From the NCBI GenBank assembly GCA_918026815.1, contig CAKJVC010000006.1, positions 248,001 to 312,000 of the forward strand: a DNA stretch of 64,000 nt, written 5' to 3'. This DNA comes from Chalara sp. BL73 (Eukaryota; Ascomycota; Leotiomycetes; Helotiales). Shown here piece after piece: positions 1 through 10,627 of this stretch (positions are counted from its first letter, which is position 1; the number at the start of each line of letters is the position of its first letter). Under the pieces are notes generated by a model. The model made no database searches and was not told where the DNA came from. It was given only the letters and a program-made list of their open reading frames with translations. A program made the translations under genes and the position numbers.

Positions 1-842
1 GGCTGACACGGAAGATAGTTCTGCAGAAAACAGGTCCATGCCACCTCAGCCAATCACACAACAAAGAGTCATGATGCATGTCTTGGCAAAACTGCTTACA
101 TAAATTCTAACCACGCCCCTATTCTCCCCTAGATTCTTGTAACAAACTTCAAGCTCTTGATCAAAAGATTACGATGGGCAAGTAATGAAATATAGGCTTC
201 ATATCTTTAAAATATGGATGAGAGATTAAATTACGGCCGGCTTGGAGCCCGCTCGTCGCCTTGGCTTGTCACCATCTAGTCAAGAACAAAGATCTATCTG
301 AAGCATATGGCGAGTAAGTGTCGAACATTGTCAGAGCCGCTCCATTTATTAATGAAGTGGACATTGCTCTATACGACAAGCCTTTCATCTGCGTTGATTA
401 ATTCCTCAGTCATCCTTGCCCCTGCACATTTGCTTCCCAGATATAGACCAATAACCAGAGATAGTCTCTTTGGCTTCGAAATCCAGGCTGCCTTTGATTT
501 TGCCACAGTCATCACTTTTCATTGAGTTTGAAGGATTTTGTTTGACAAACAGTCATACCGCTTAAGATTTATCACATGGGAAACTGACCAGCCACCGCTT
601 AGGATGATTATCTATAGCTTCGGTCGTGATTTATAGCACTGCCTAGAGCGAGAATTCCCTCTATAACAATGCAACAGCATGTCCAGGACTAAGAGGTGAT
701 CTTTTGCCGCTTATCCAAGGTCCCAGAAGAGCGTGACTTTGTCGAAAAGAGGTTTCGGAGATCATTGGCCAAGTCTCAACAACCATTCAGGATCCTCCTC
801 TAAGTAATTATTTCTCAAGAACAATGCATCATCTCGTTGTGC
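1..842. other. intergenic, no gene seen
   Basis: I see only short chance open frames here. It contains the 3' flank of the minus-strand TFB5 gene that ends at 843. No tRNA or repeat was recognised. Confidence 0.5.
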
Positions 843-1216
843 TCAAGTCTGTTTCTTCTTCATGCGCAGCCTCACGAGGGTGTTTTCGTAGTCGCTGTCA
901 TCCGAGTCGGAGCCATCAAATGGAGACGAGTCGCTCAGTAACTGGGATTCGTTAGCAATGCTTGATCAAGCATCTGCAATTTTTGTACCTCCTTCAGTTT
1001 CTCCTTTAGGGGGTTAACCATGTCTTCCTTAATAAAAAGATGCTGGTCGTCAAGTTCCTCGATGATATAAGCATTGTCGCTTTCCTTGTCAATTTCCACA
1101 ATGAGCGATTTGATTGCGTCGTCGCACTCAACGAGGGCACCTACTGCAAGTCATTTTTGCTAGTGCAGTAAAAGCATTTTGTGCTCTTATTTCCTACCTC
1201 TGATCGCTCGTACCAT
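843..1216 (-). CDS. TFB5: TFIIH subunit TFB5 (p8/TTD-A family)
   Basis: Small subunit of the general transcription and DNA-repair factor TFIIH; in the family it binds and stabilises the p52/Tfb2 subunit in the nucleus. The gene has three exons that splice in frame to 89 residues: 1216-1198, 1140-989 and 941-843. The first exon gives MVRAIRG. It is joined through a 57-nt intron ending CAGTAG to ALVECDDAIKSLIVEID, then YIIEELDDQHLFIKED and the helix PLKEKLKE. The second intron (988-942) has a textbook GCTAAC branch site. A Ser/Asp-rich tail ends in MKKKQT and a stop. The order matches the family's MPRAIRGVLVECD start, the acidic EELDD segment and the final helix; length is slightly above the usual 70 or so residues. 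No single open frame exceeds about 60 codons, so ORF-length screens miss it. Confidence 0.88.
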
Positions 1217-2290
1217 GTTGATTCTGTTTGTATTGCTCGATTGGAATGGTTCGAAGAGCAAGCTGTTGAGGTTGAACGCTTCGTCACTTGTGGAGGCAAC
1301 CAGATTAATTTATTGTGCGAGATACCAACCCAAAGGTCTCAAAGTCACGTTAAGGTTCTACATTTTTGTGCATTCACCTTCTAAAGCTGTAGTGCGACTC
1401 CATCATTGGCTAAGAGTGCTCTCGCTTATTTAAAGGGGGTTATTGCCCCACTTAAACTTACATATCTCTACCAAGTCGTTGATATCTGGCGCGCTTTGGT
1501 ATTGTCTCATAGCGTGACATAATATGAAGTTATGCTTTTAGTGCCCTATAATTAAATTTAAGCTTTGCTCGAATTATTATGGTGTCGCGTTTCACAGTGA
1601 ATGTCATCTCAGCGAGAATTGCTCTGGGCATTGCACCTTCCGTTTCGGTGCCTGACAAGGAATTCTCTGAGAAGGCGCCTTGCTATTGTGATATTTTTTA
1701 TATTGAGACAAACCATGCCGCAATTTTATGTGGCCTCTCAATTGTGCAACAAATATCTGTCACCTTTCTTTGGGAACTTCGTCAACGATTCAAATTACAA
1801 CTGCTAGTAATAGGGTCTATATTGCGACTTACCAACTAATTTAAAGATCCATAGTGATTTGTTTTTATAGGATTTTTATATTGGCTTATTTCAGCAGTCC
1901 AAATAAGAATTGGTTCGCGCTATTGCCATTGGGTTTTGTTGTTCACCTTACTGGTTGCTATTCAGTTCATATTGAAATTTTTCCAGTCTTCTCATTTGCC
2001 AATTCGCCACAACAGTTTGTGACGGGTAAAAGCCATTTCAATCAACAAATACTAAAGGTGACTACAATACTAGACTACAGTATCAGTTCAGATAGATATT
2101 TTCCCCCTTATATAAACACAACTTCCTTCCCAGAAATATCTTCCTGTCATCCATATTTAAGAACCATTCCAACCCGCGACCTTAATAACTTCTTGTTGTA
2201 CTCCATACAAGCTCAAAATTTCATTACGAAGCTATAGATTTCATCTATCATATCATCACCTAGATTCAAGAGGACACGGCCGTCGTCAAG
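1217..2290. other. intergenic between divergent TFB5 and OTU gene
   Basis: Fairly AT-rich upstream region shared by the divergent TFB5 and OTU-protease genes. A 127-codon frame at 1854-2237 is of low complexity, resembles nothing I know and is not called. The last 100 bp before 2291 probably hold the OTU gene's leader. Confidence 0.5.
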
Positions 2291-3351
2291 ATGGGTGCTC
2301 AAATGCCCGCACATAAGAGAGAGAAAACAGCTCCGTCTGTCCGCAAGACTACCAAAAATAGTCGAGTTGCAAAGAAGACGAAAGTTGGAACATCCGTGTT
2401 CCCGCTCCTCAAGAGCCACGGCAAGAAATTAAAGGAGATCATCGCGGACGGTACGTATTTCCGACGAGTGATTTTGTGTCTTTGGCCACCTTGAGGATAT
2501 CTGGCTAACAATTTACAGGCAATTGCTTGTTCCGCGCCTGCTCATACCAGTTTTTCGGTACCCAGGACCACCACCGCCAGGTCCGCCAAGCCGCAGTCCA
2601 ATGGATGCGGGACCACCCGGACGACTTCCAACCCAAGTTCGACGTTGAAGCCGGGCCAACGGGCGAAAAGCGTCGCTCGAGCCGCAGGCACACCCCAACA
2701 TCGGGCTCGGAGCACTTCAAGGCAGCAACTGCAGAGCAAACCATGTCCGCATGGAATAGATACTTGGAAAACCTGAGCACGAGTTACACCTGGGGCGACG
2801 AGCTCTGCGCGCTCGCCATCGCCTGCGCGTACGGTGTCAATATCGCTATTTATAAGAGGCACCAGACCGAGTTCCTTTTCCGCCAAACATGCATTTATTG
2901 GGGAACCAAGGACGGCAGCGACGAGCCACGCGCCACCATCGCGTTTGGGGATACCGCTCTCCACTATTGGACGGTGGTTCCTGCCGATGGAAGTTTCACC
3001 CCGCTCCTCCAACAACACCCAACCCTACCGTCTCCTCCCTGCTCCTCATCCCCTGAGACCGTCGCCGAGTCGCCGGCAAGCTCAAAGACAATGTCTCCGA
3101 AGCCGCTGGGTCATTCAAACAAGGCGTCGCCAGCTCAGTCCCCGGCTCCAAAGGCCATCAAAAAGGGGGTCGCGCCTTCCGAAGCAAAGGCAGCTTCCTC
3201 AAAGGAGAAGCAGCAGTCGCGCATTCATAAGCGCTCAAGGAAGGAGTCCTCTGCCGCACAGATAGAAAGGAGGATCAAGCGCTACGAGCTCAAGCTCCGG
3301 GAGCGATTCGGGGATACCGTTGTCACCATCAAGGCATATGGGAGGCTATAA
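2291..3351 (+). CDS. OTU-domain cysteine protease (putative deubiquitinase)
   Basis: Two exons (2291-2450 and 2519-3351) separated by a 68-nt intron give 330 residues. The junction restores the OTU signature DGNCLFRACSYQ, with the nucleophile at about Cys56 and its Asp at 53. The downstream catalytic His lies in ALHYWTVV at about residue 202. The OTU fold thus spans roughly residues 45-210 and is interrupted by a charged insertion (RRSSRRHTPTSGSEH). The N-terminus is basic. The C-terminal third is a Ser/Pro/Lys-rich disordered tail with a final coiled, basic helix (RRIKRYELKLRERFGD). OTU enzymes remove ubiquitin from proteins; the substrate cannot be told here. The layout resembles OTUD3-like fungal proteins. 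There is no signal peptide or membrane segment. Confidence 0.85.
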
Positions 3352-4528
3352 GCGGGGCTTATTCTTGGGGGGATTATTGAGAGCTTTAAATGCGTCATGG
3401 AGTTTAGGACATTGGAGGCGGGCTTTATGATACCCAATTGTGTAGTTTGCGGCAGGCCGCAATATGCCAATCAATGAAATATTTGAAATGCTATGTCATC
3501 GTCTGCCATTCGTGATATTTAATACGTGAATTCCGGGTTTTACCAGGTGCGATATCAAGGCGGACGGCCAAGTACTCGTCTTTCGATGTGTGAAAACGTT
3601 TGATACATTTGGAATTCTTACAAGTTAAGACGTAGTTGAAATGTAGGTCTCTCGATGTGCGAGATCTCGCTGTACGGTCAAGCCTCCTGCCAAAGGCAGT
3701 GCTGGCTGGGAGGCATTTATTGCAATACATGAAAGCATTTTGTCTCCAATTAGCCATGAGACGTGCTACAAGACGCATTGCCTGAGATCATTCATGGTTG
3801 GAAGACGGCACGATGCGAGAGCTCAACTATATGCATTCCATCTCAGGCTCAGAACCCACCTCCACCACCAATTCATCATGCCAACCCCTCACAGAGAGAT
3901 ATAATAGCCATGGCCCCATACGCGAAGCACAACAGCACCGCAACGCGAAGCATGTTGCGTTGCGAACATCCATGCCATCATCCTACACGAAACGAAAGCT
4001 CCAAGATATATCCCACCGTCCCAGAACCCACATATGCACCGCGTTTCTCCCAAACCAAAATTAAAAACTTATCCCACAGGTTTGGAACCCGGATGCGCTG
4101 CAACCTGAGATCCACAAAAAGCCCTCGCAGCTTGTGGCAAGGGCTTCCAGAAAGCCGCTAGAACCAGCGAAGAAACTACGCCGCTTTCGAGATCGTCATG
4201 AAAATTAGGCTCGTGACTTGCTAGGTCGCCCAATCGGGTGGGCTACAACATCGGGATGCAATTACTTTGTTGCAGATCGCAGGAAAATTAATTAAGAGAT
4301 TTTGCGCTGCAGAACCCGTTTGAACTTGGATTGCTTGGTCGAGCGGTGGACTTATTGGAGGGGGTGGAGGCGAGGAGGCTCGGGCTGTCATATGTTCAGA
4401 TTGAAAGAGTTTAAATATGTACAAGAAGGTTTTTGCTTGGCTCCTCATCAGACATCGCTTATGAGACGGCACAAGCAGCAGATCATTCACGTTTTAACTC
4501 TCCCCCCTTTTTGTTTTTGAAAGACATC
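3352..4528. other. intergenic, no convincing gene
   Basis: This lies between the convergent OTU and pectinesterase genes. A 95-codon minus-strand frame at 3491-3778 contains paired Cys-x2-Cys and Cys-x4-Cys motifs but has no recognisable family or supporting splice signals. The plus-strand frames at 3763-4161 are proline/threonine-rich chance frames. Confidence 0.4.
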
Positions 4529-5572
4529 TCACATGTAACTGGCATCATAGTATGCCTGGCTCGCATAGTTGCTTGTCAAAATACTCGAGATCGTAACTGC
4601 GGAGCTAAGCTTCGTGGCAAAGGTGGCGCGTGTGCCTGATGCGCCGGTGCCGCTATTGCCGTACTCGCCGAAAAGGACATTGCTGGTGCGCTCGTCGCCC
4701 GTGTTCCAGATACGCCAGCCGGCTGAGTTGATGACGGCGCTGAGGTTTGTATTTTGGAAGACGACTTTGGCATATGCACCCCATGGGCGACCCAAGTAGT
4801 AGGCTCCAGTAGGGACGGTGTTTCCAGAGGCGGCGGCAACGTTGCAGTTGTTGAAGACGTACATCGAGGCACCGGATGAGCTTGCTCCGTTGGCTGCAGA
4901 TGGACGAGGTTGTTAGCAGCTATCAGCTTGGGATAGGGAAGGACGCAGCGTACCCGTGATGAATCCTAGAGAGGCAGTCAGTACGCGGATATCAGATTTC
5001 TCGAACCATGCGTATGAAGTTTGGCCGAAAATGAAATCGGTGGCGCCTTGAATCAAGCATTTGGCGAATAGATGATACCCAACATTCGAGAGAACGGTGT
5101 CTTGGAAGCCAGTGAACTTGCAGCCGTAGTAGCCACTAGTGGCATAGGCACTTAGGGCAACAGCCTGGCTGCCCTGGCCATATCCATTGTTCACATTGAC
5201 ATTGTATAGCTTGAAATTGGCCGCCTTGACGCGGAGTGTGGCGGTCGCATCGTTGCTCAGGCCATCAGCTTGACTCTTGCTCGCGGTGATGGTTGCCCCA
5301 TTGCCGCTGTAGCTTGAGGTGTCAGTGCTATAACCATAGATGGTCAACTGTGCGCTCCGGGCGGGGACCAGGACTTGTTCGTTAAAGGTACCAGCACCGA
5401 TGAAGATGCATTGAGCGGCGGTTGAGGTGGTCGAGAGGGCATTGACTGCAGCTTGTATAGTGCTGTAGGAGCCGCCGCTCTTTTGAACGTTAAGACAACC
5501 AGAGGGAGCGCTGGTTCGGCTGGCAGCGAGCGCCGAAGCAACAAAGGCAAGGCCAGTAACGAGTGACTTCAT
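4529..5572 (-). CDS. secreted pectin methylesterase (CE8)
   Basis: Hydrolyses methyl esters of plant-wall homogalacturonan, releasing methanol and opening pectin to pectinases; it acts outside the cell. Two exons (5572-4954 and 4893-4529) with a 60-nt intron bearing a GCTAAC branch site give 327 residues, typical of fungal CE8 enzymes. Residues 1-16 are a signal peptide (MKSLVTGLAFVASALA). The right-handed beta-helix starts near SYSTIQAAVNAL. Family active-site elements are all present: Gln137 in GSQAVAL, Gln157-Asp158 in GFQDTVLSN, Asp179 in GATDFIFGQ and Arg242 in LGRPWG. The intron splits the conserved FITANG stretch, which supports the splice. The next gene upstream is a divergent peptide transporter 2 kb away. 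I see no sign of damage. Confidence 0.95.
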
Positions 5573-7575
5573 GATGCCCTTGGCAGGATTGATGACAGGA
5601 AAAAGAAGCTAAGCTTGTGTATGGCAGGTCAAGACTTTTGGTCGAAGGACGAGACCTTGTGGCCTTTTATAAGCTGTCCATTCGCGGGCACTTCCCGGGC
5701 ACCAAAACGCATCAAGAATACTAAGTTTGTGGATATTTCATATGCGGCTCTACCCAGACTGGTAAAGGTGAGGCTATTGGTGGACATCACCTATCTAGGC
5801 TATGCCCACGAGGTCATGTCCTGTCCAAAGTGTGCCGGGCCTAGGGAAGTTATAACATTTTGCGGGGAAGTGAACGTTGTCCCTCGTGCTATGCAACGAG
5901 TGCCGTGTGGAAGATCCTGACATGTTGTTGGCGGAGAAATTGAACAAATCGAAATCAAGGGTTAGTTGGAGGACTGGAGGGTTGGACTTGTTGAAATTAG
6001 GTACCATGTCACGGATTAATTGCCGTCGCAAACGTTCCCATAGAAGTACGTTTCAAAACGCTGCCACGAATCAGCATCGTCTTCAAGTTGGAGAAATCAT
6101 TTCAATGACAAACACTTGCAAATCTTGTAGCGGCTGACACTAACCCTCTTCAAAGTCCACTGTAACTTTCTGATTGATGGAAGATTGGCGAGCATGGAAG
6201 CCAAGGTGCACACGTGATGGCTGGAAGGTCTGATGTAGATTAAAATTGGTCACATTGTCACGTGGTCAACACAACAGTGCCGATAGTCCTTTTCTGCTGT
6301 TGAGGAGGCATAGGTATAAGTTGGAAATAAATCCAAGGTTTCGGGTATTCGATAATATTTTGGATGGTTGTGCTTATGCTCATAATTTGTGAGCGATCTT
6401 CTTCAGGCCTGCGGCAGAAAGACCCTCAAGGAGAAAAGATTTAGTGCCGATAATACCCAGAAAAGGCTGAATATTCGTGAGTTGGCATGTCATACCCGTG
6501 ATGGGCGGTTTCACGCAGCACACCATGTCTCAACGCAAGGGTTGTAGAAAAGGAGCTACAGCATGGGTGATGATGTTTCCCCGGATCTGCGTGAGGCAAA
6601 ATCTCATTTGCCAAGACTTTGCCACGACTTGATAGAAAAGCTTGACGCAACGCCATCACAATCACAATTCTGTAACAGCATTGGTGAAAAGGGAAAAGCC
6701 CATGACGCTGCCGAGGCTCGTCGCATCAAAGTCAGAAAAGCTTCAAAAGAAACAAAGGATGTCATACAACGAAATCGGTATGTTTTCACTCCGGTCTCTC
6801 TTCTTCTTCACATCCCATTTGCGGATTCGACAATAAACTTCCAACGCATTCGGACAAGCTGGCCCAGTAAGCAATGAGTATGTTGGAAAGGAACCATCAC
6901 AAAACTACGGCGATCCCGCTGGCCCAAGTGCGGTCGTGTTCCGATATCCTTGCCACCCGCCTGGGTCCGATTTCTGTTTGTCACAATATTCTGAAGAAAG
7001 TCGTGCCGTGTCTAATATCTTTTTTTTTTCCCCAATTCGTGTTGTTTTCCGTCCTTTCTGAAGCCCAAAAAGCTTGCGTCCTGTAAATTTAAGTTCCAGC
7101 GCAACAGGAATTGCCGACACTCGAAACACCTATTGCCTTGCCCTTCCCGTCTTCTTGGGAGGTTCTAGCGTATAGATCAACCGCCAAAATGCTTATAATG
7201 ATGACGGGGCTGCCCATACCAACCATTATGGGAAGCTCTATGCGTTCGCCTCGCAGCCATTGTAACATCTTGGCGAGACCTGGAGAAGCAAATTTTGAGT
7301 GTAACATATGCACGACTCATGGAATCGTTTGCGGTGGCACCGCGGTAGGGTAATGTTACACGGATTGGGGCAAACAATTGGTAAATAATCGAAAATAATG
7401 ATTGGACAACGACATATGATAAAATCAAGACGTATGATCTCCCAGTGCATTAAAAACACGCTCCTTATCTCAAGATCCTGCTCACACGATTCGCCTTAAG
7501 AACCCCGCAGGCACCCCAAGTAAAGCTCTTCATTCCTCGACTTCAACCACAATCACAAGCAGGAGACACGTCAAA
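5573..7575. other. long divergent intergenic region
   Basis: About 2 kb between the pectinesterase and peptide-transporter starts, so it probably holds both promoters. It includes a T-rich tract near 7020-7030. Frames at 6563-6877 and elsewhere are short and resemble no family. No regulatory site can be named with confidence. Confidence 0.5.
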
Positions 7576-9524
7576 ATGGCGACCAGAATCGTCGACCCAC
7601 CCGTTATTGCGGCGAAGGAAGATATCGAGGACACCAAGGTCGATGAGACCCAGGTGGGCAATCTTCAGATTCCTGAGGAAAACGAGACTCGCGGCGAGCT
7701 CCCCACCGATGACGAACTACATACCCTGCGTAGGGTGTCCGACAAGATTCCATGGAGAGTCTACACCATTGCCTTTGTCGAGCTCTGCGAGAGGTTCTCT
7801 TACTATGGAACAACTGTAGTCTGTAAGTAATATGCCTCCTCCGAACGCTCATTTCTGACATGCTCCAGTCACAAACTTTATCCAACAACCTCTACCCGAA
7901 GGATCGCGCACTGGCGCAGGATTTGATGGTCAGTCCGGCGCTTTGGACATGGGGCAACGGGCTTCTACCGGCATTGGGACTTTCAATCAATTCTATGTCT
8001 ACCTCACTCCTCTCCTTGGCGCCTATGTTGCAGATGCCCACCTCGGTCGATACAGAACCATCGCTCTGGCGTTGGCAATTGCTATTGTTGGCCACATAAT
8101 TTTGATTCTTTCTGCTATTCCGCCTGTCATTACCAAGCCTCACAACTCGCTCGCTGCTTTCATCATTGGGCTGATTATCATGGGAACTGGGACTGGAGCG
8201 TTTAAGCCGAATATCTCTCCTCTCATCGCCGAGCAACTGCCTCTAACCAGAATGACAATCCGTACCAATCCAAATGGTGAGCGAGTGATCGTGGACCCTG
8301 CTGTCACCTCAAGCAGAGTCTACCACTACTTCTACCTCTTCATCAACATTGGTGCGCTAGTTGGTCAAGTTGGAATGGTATGTGTCCTTCCATTCCCCCC
8401 AGAGGGTCATCTTTCTTCGACTTCAGTTCAACAAGGCTAACATAGGGCAGGTGTACGCCGAGAAATATGTTGGTTTCTGGCTCTCTTACATGCTACCAAC
8501 TATTCTTCTCTGCTTTTGCCCTCTGGTCATGTGGTACGGACGCGATAAATATATCCGTACTCCACCTCAAGGCTCTGTCTTTGGAAAAGCCACCAAGCTT
8601 TTCTTCCTCGCCAACAAAGGCCGATGGTCACTCAATCCAGTTGCAACTTACAAACGTCTTCACGATGGTACATTCTGGGCAAATGTGAAGCCATCCCACA
8701 TTGCAGCCGCCGACCGTCCTGCCTGGATGACCTTTAACGATGAATGGGTTGATGAAGTCGCTCGTGGTTTTAAGGCTTGTTCAGTCTTTCTCTGGTATCC
8801 TCTGTTCTGGCTGACCTACAACCAAATCAACAACAATCTCACGTCCCAAGCTGCGGTAATGAAACTGAATGGCCTCCCCAACGATGTCCTATCCAACCTC
8901 AACCCATTCGCTCTGATGATTTTGATTCCTCTCTGCGACATCGTCATCTACCCTGCCCTTCGCAAGGCCAGAATCAACTTCTCGCCCATCAAGAAGATCA
9001 CTGCAGGTTTCTATGTTGGCACTTTGGCAATGATCTGGGCCTGCATTGTACAGTACTACATCTACAAGAAATCGGTATGTGGCCACTACGCTGCGGGGAC
9101 GCTCCCAGAGTCTCTTGGGGGCGATGGCGAGACTGCCTGTCCCACGGTTGACATCAACGTCTGGGCACAAACTGGTGCGTACGTCCTCATCGCTATCTCT
9201 GAGATCTTCGCGTCTATCACCTCGCTTGAGTATGCATTCTCCAAGGCTCCGCGTAATATGCGATCTCTCGTCCAAGCTGTGGCCCTGTTCATGTCCTCCA
9301 TCTCAGCAGCAATTGGCGAGGCTTTCGTGTCACTAAGTGCTGATCCACTACTGGTTTGGAACTACATGGTCGTGGCTATTCTTTCTTTCATTGGGGGAAC
9401 TGGTTTCTGGATCTTTTACCGTGATCTGGATGCTCAAGATGATCATCTCAATATGCTGCCAGTCGGTAAATTTGATGATGGCCCGAGTGATGCTGAAAGC
9501 GTTCCAGAGAAGCCACTGCAATAG
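7576..9524 (+). CDS. POT/PTR2 family proton-coupled oligopeptide transporter
   Basis: Imports di- and tripeptides with protons across the plasma membrane. Three exons (7576-7822, 7869-8377 and 8451-9524) give 609 residues, close to yeast Ptr2 (601). The introns are 46 and 73 nt. A hydrophilic N-terminus of about 70 residues is followed by the POT signature ELCERFSYYG with its ExxER motif in TM1. The second family motif region, GTGTGAFKPNISPLIAEQ, lies in TM4-5. Many hydrophobic segments fit 12 TMs, and SLEYAFSKAPRNMRS is typical of the C-terminal half. The final 30 residues are acidic and cytosolic. The first splice restores VVFTNFIQQPLPEGS, the fungal consensus. The start has a purine at -3 (GTCAAAATGG). 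No defect seen. Confidence 0.95.
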
Positions 9525-10161
9525 TCAAAAATAGACAGATAAAGGATACATCACAAAAAATAGATTTTGCTAGCAGTTGTATTGATAGATATTTTCGTAT
9601 CACAGATATGTAGATGTATTAATATGTCTTCTGTATGATGCCTTGAAATCGAATTCCATGAGCGAAACCTAGTCCCATCATTTGCCCATGATACTAAACA
9701 AGTATCGTATGCTTCGAGTGGAATTATACCTACATGGAAACATCACATGATCTCTGTTGCATATTATCCCCTTTCTCGTCAAGCATCCTTTCCCCAACAT
9801 TGATCGAGGGCGGCCATCTTCGTATGTTACTGATGTCGTCAGTAGATATCCTGTCCTATATTGATAAAGTCATTTGCATCTCATTGCCCAGGTAACCGCT
9901 ATCTCCTATCTCCCCAGCATTCCCACCACGACCATTTATGCGATCCCGAGGAATGCTCACTCCCTGACACCTTAACCCCCCTTTTAATGCCTCGCCCACC
10001 CTTCACAGCTAGCATGATGAGATTCTTCCCCTCGTTCCCAATCCCCAAACCCTCGTTCCCATCCAACAATACCGGCGCTCCACCCTCGATCCTCTGGTAC
10101 ATCCGCTGGGAAATCAGGCGGCGGATATCCCTCACTTAAAATCTCGACCACCCGAACCGCC
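9525..10161. other. intergenic, no gene seen
   Basis: Contains the 3' flank of the transporter and the upstream region of the small secreted protein gene. Short proline-rich frames were not called. Confidence 0.5.
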
Positions 10162-10627
10162 ATGCACCTCCTCCTCCCGCTGCTGCTCTCCGCATGGGCG
10201 ACCTTAGTTTCCGCCGCGGCCGTAACCCCCAAGATCCACTTACACGAGCTACCCATGTACCCCTCCCTCCCCCCTTCTCCCCTTCCCCTCGATCCGAAGT
10301 ACCGATTCTAACACGCCATGGCCCCGAAAAAGACTCGTAACGTTCTTCCCGCTCCAGCACTTCCGCGGTCCGCCGTTCGTAATCAACGGCATCTACGACC
10401 AATGCTATAACTTCCGCTCCAACTCCGGGGTGCGCTCGCTGGTCCTGGGTGTTAACGGGGGCGTGTTCCGCGGGAAGCGGACGCGGGGCTGTATGCTGTA
10501 TGCTGCGGCGGAGTGTCGTGGGCCGGGGCTGAGGGTTGGGGATGATTGGGATGATATGGCGGTTGCGTGGGAGAAGGGGGGCCTGCCGTTTGGTGGGGAC
10601 TTGAGGAGCTTTAAATGTTGGGTTTGA
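10162..10627 (+). CDS. small secreted protein, 129 aa, four cysteines in mature part
   Basis: Two exons (10162-10256 and 10333-10627) join in frame across a 76-nt intron with a TTCTAACAC branch site. Neither exon is long enough alone to stand out. Residues 1-20 or so form a strong signal peptide (MHLLLPLLLSAWATLVSAAA). The mature chain has four cysteines, in YDQCYNF, TRGCMLY, AECRGP and the C-terminal FKCWV, and ends one residue after the last motif. The pattern of Cys-x-Leu-Tyr, Cys-x-Gly and a final DLRSFKC recalls small fungal secreted proteins with a beta/gamma-crystallin-like layout, but I cannot assign a family. It may be an effector-like or wall protein. GC is high in exon 2, unlike its surroundings. 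Confidence 0.75.

Noticed and set aside
1854..2237. 127-codon plus-strand frame before the OTU gene
   Set aside because: AT-driven composition, no start context, no motif and no partner exon; it lies in a probable promoter.
3491..3778. 95-codon minus-strand frame with paired cysteines (YCNKC, LTCKNSKC)
   Set aside because: Looks slightly zinc-finger-like, but the spacing fits no family I know and there are no flanking exons.
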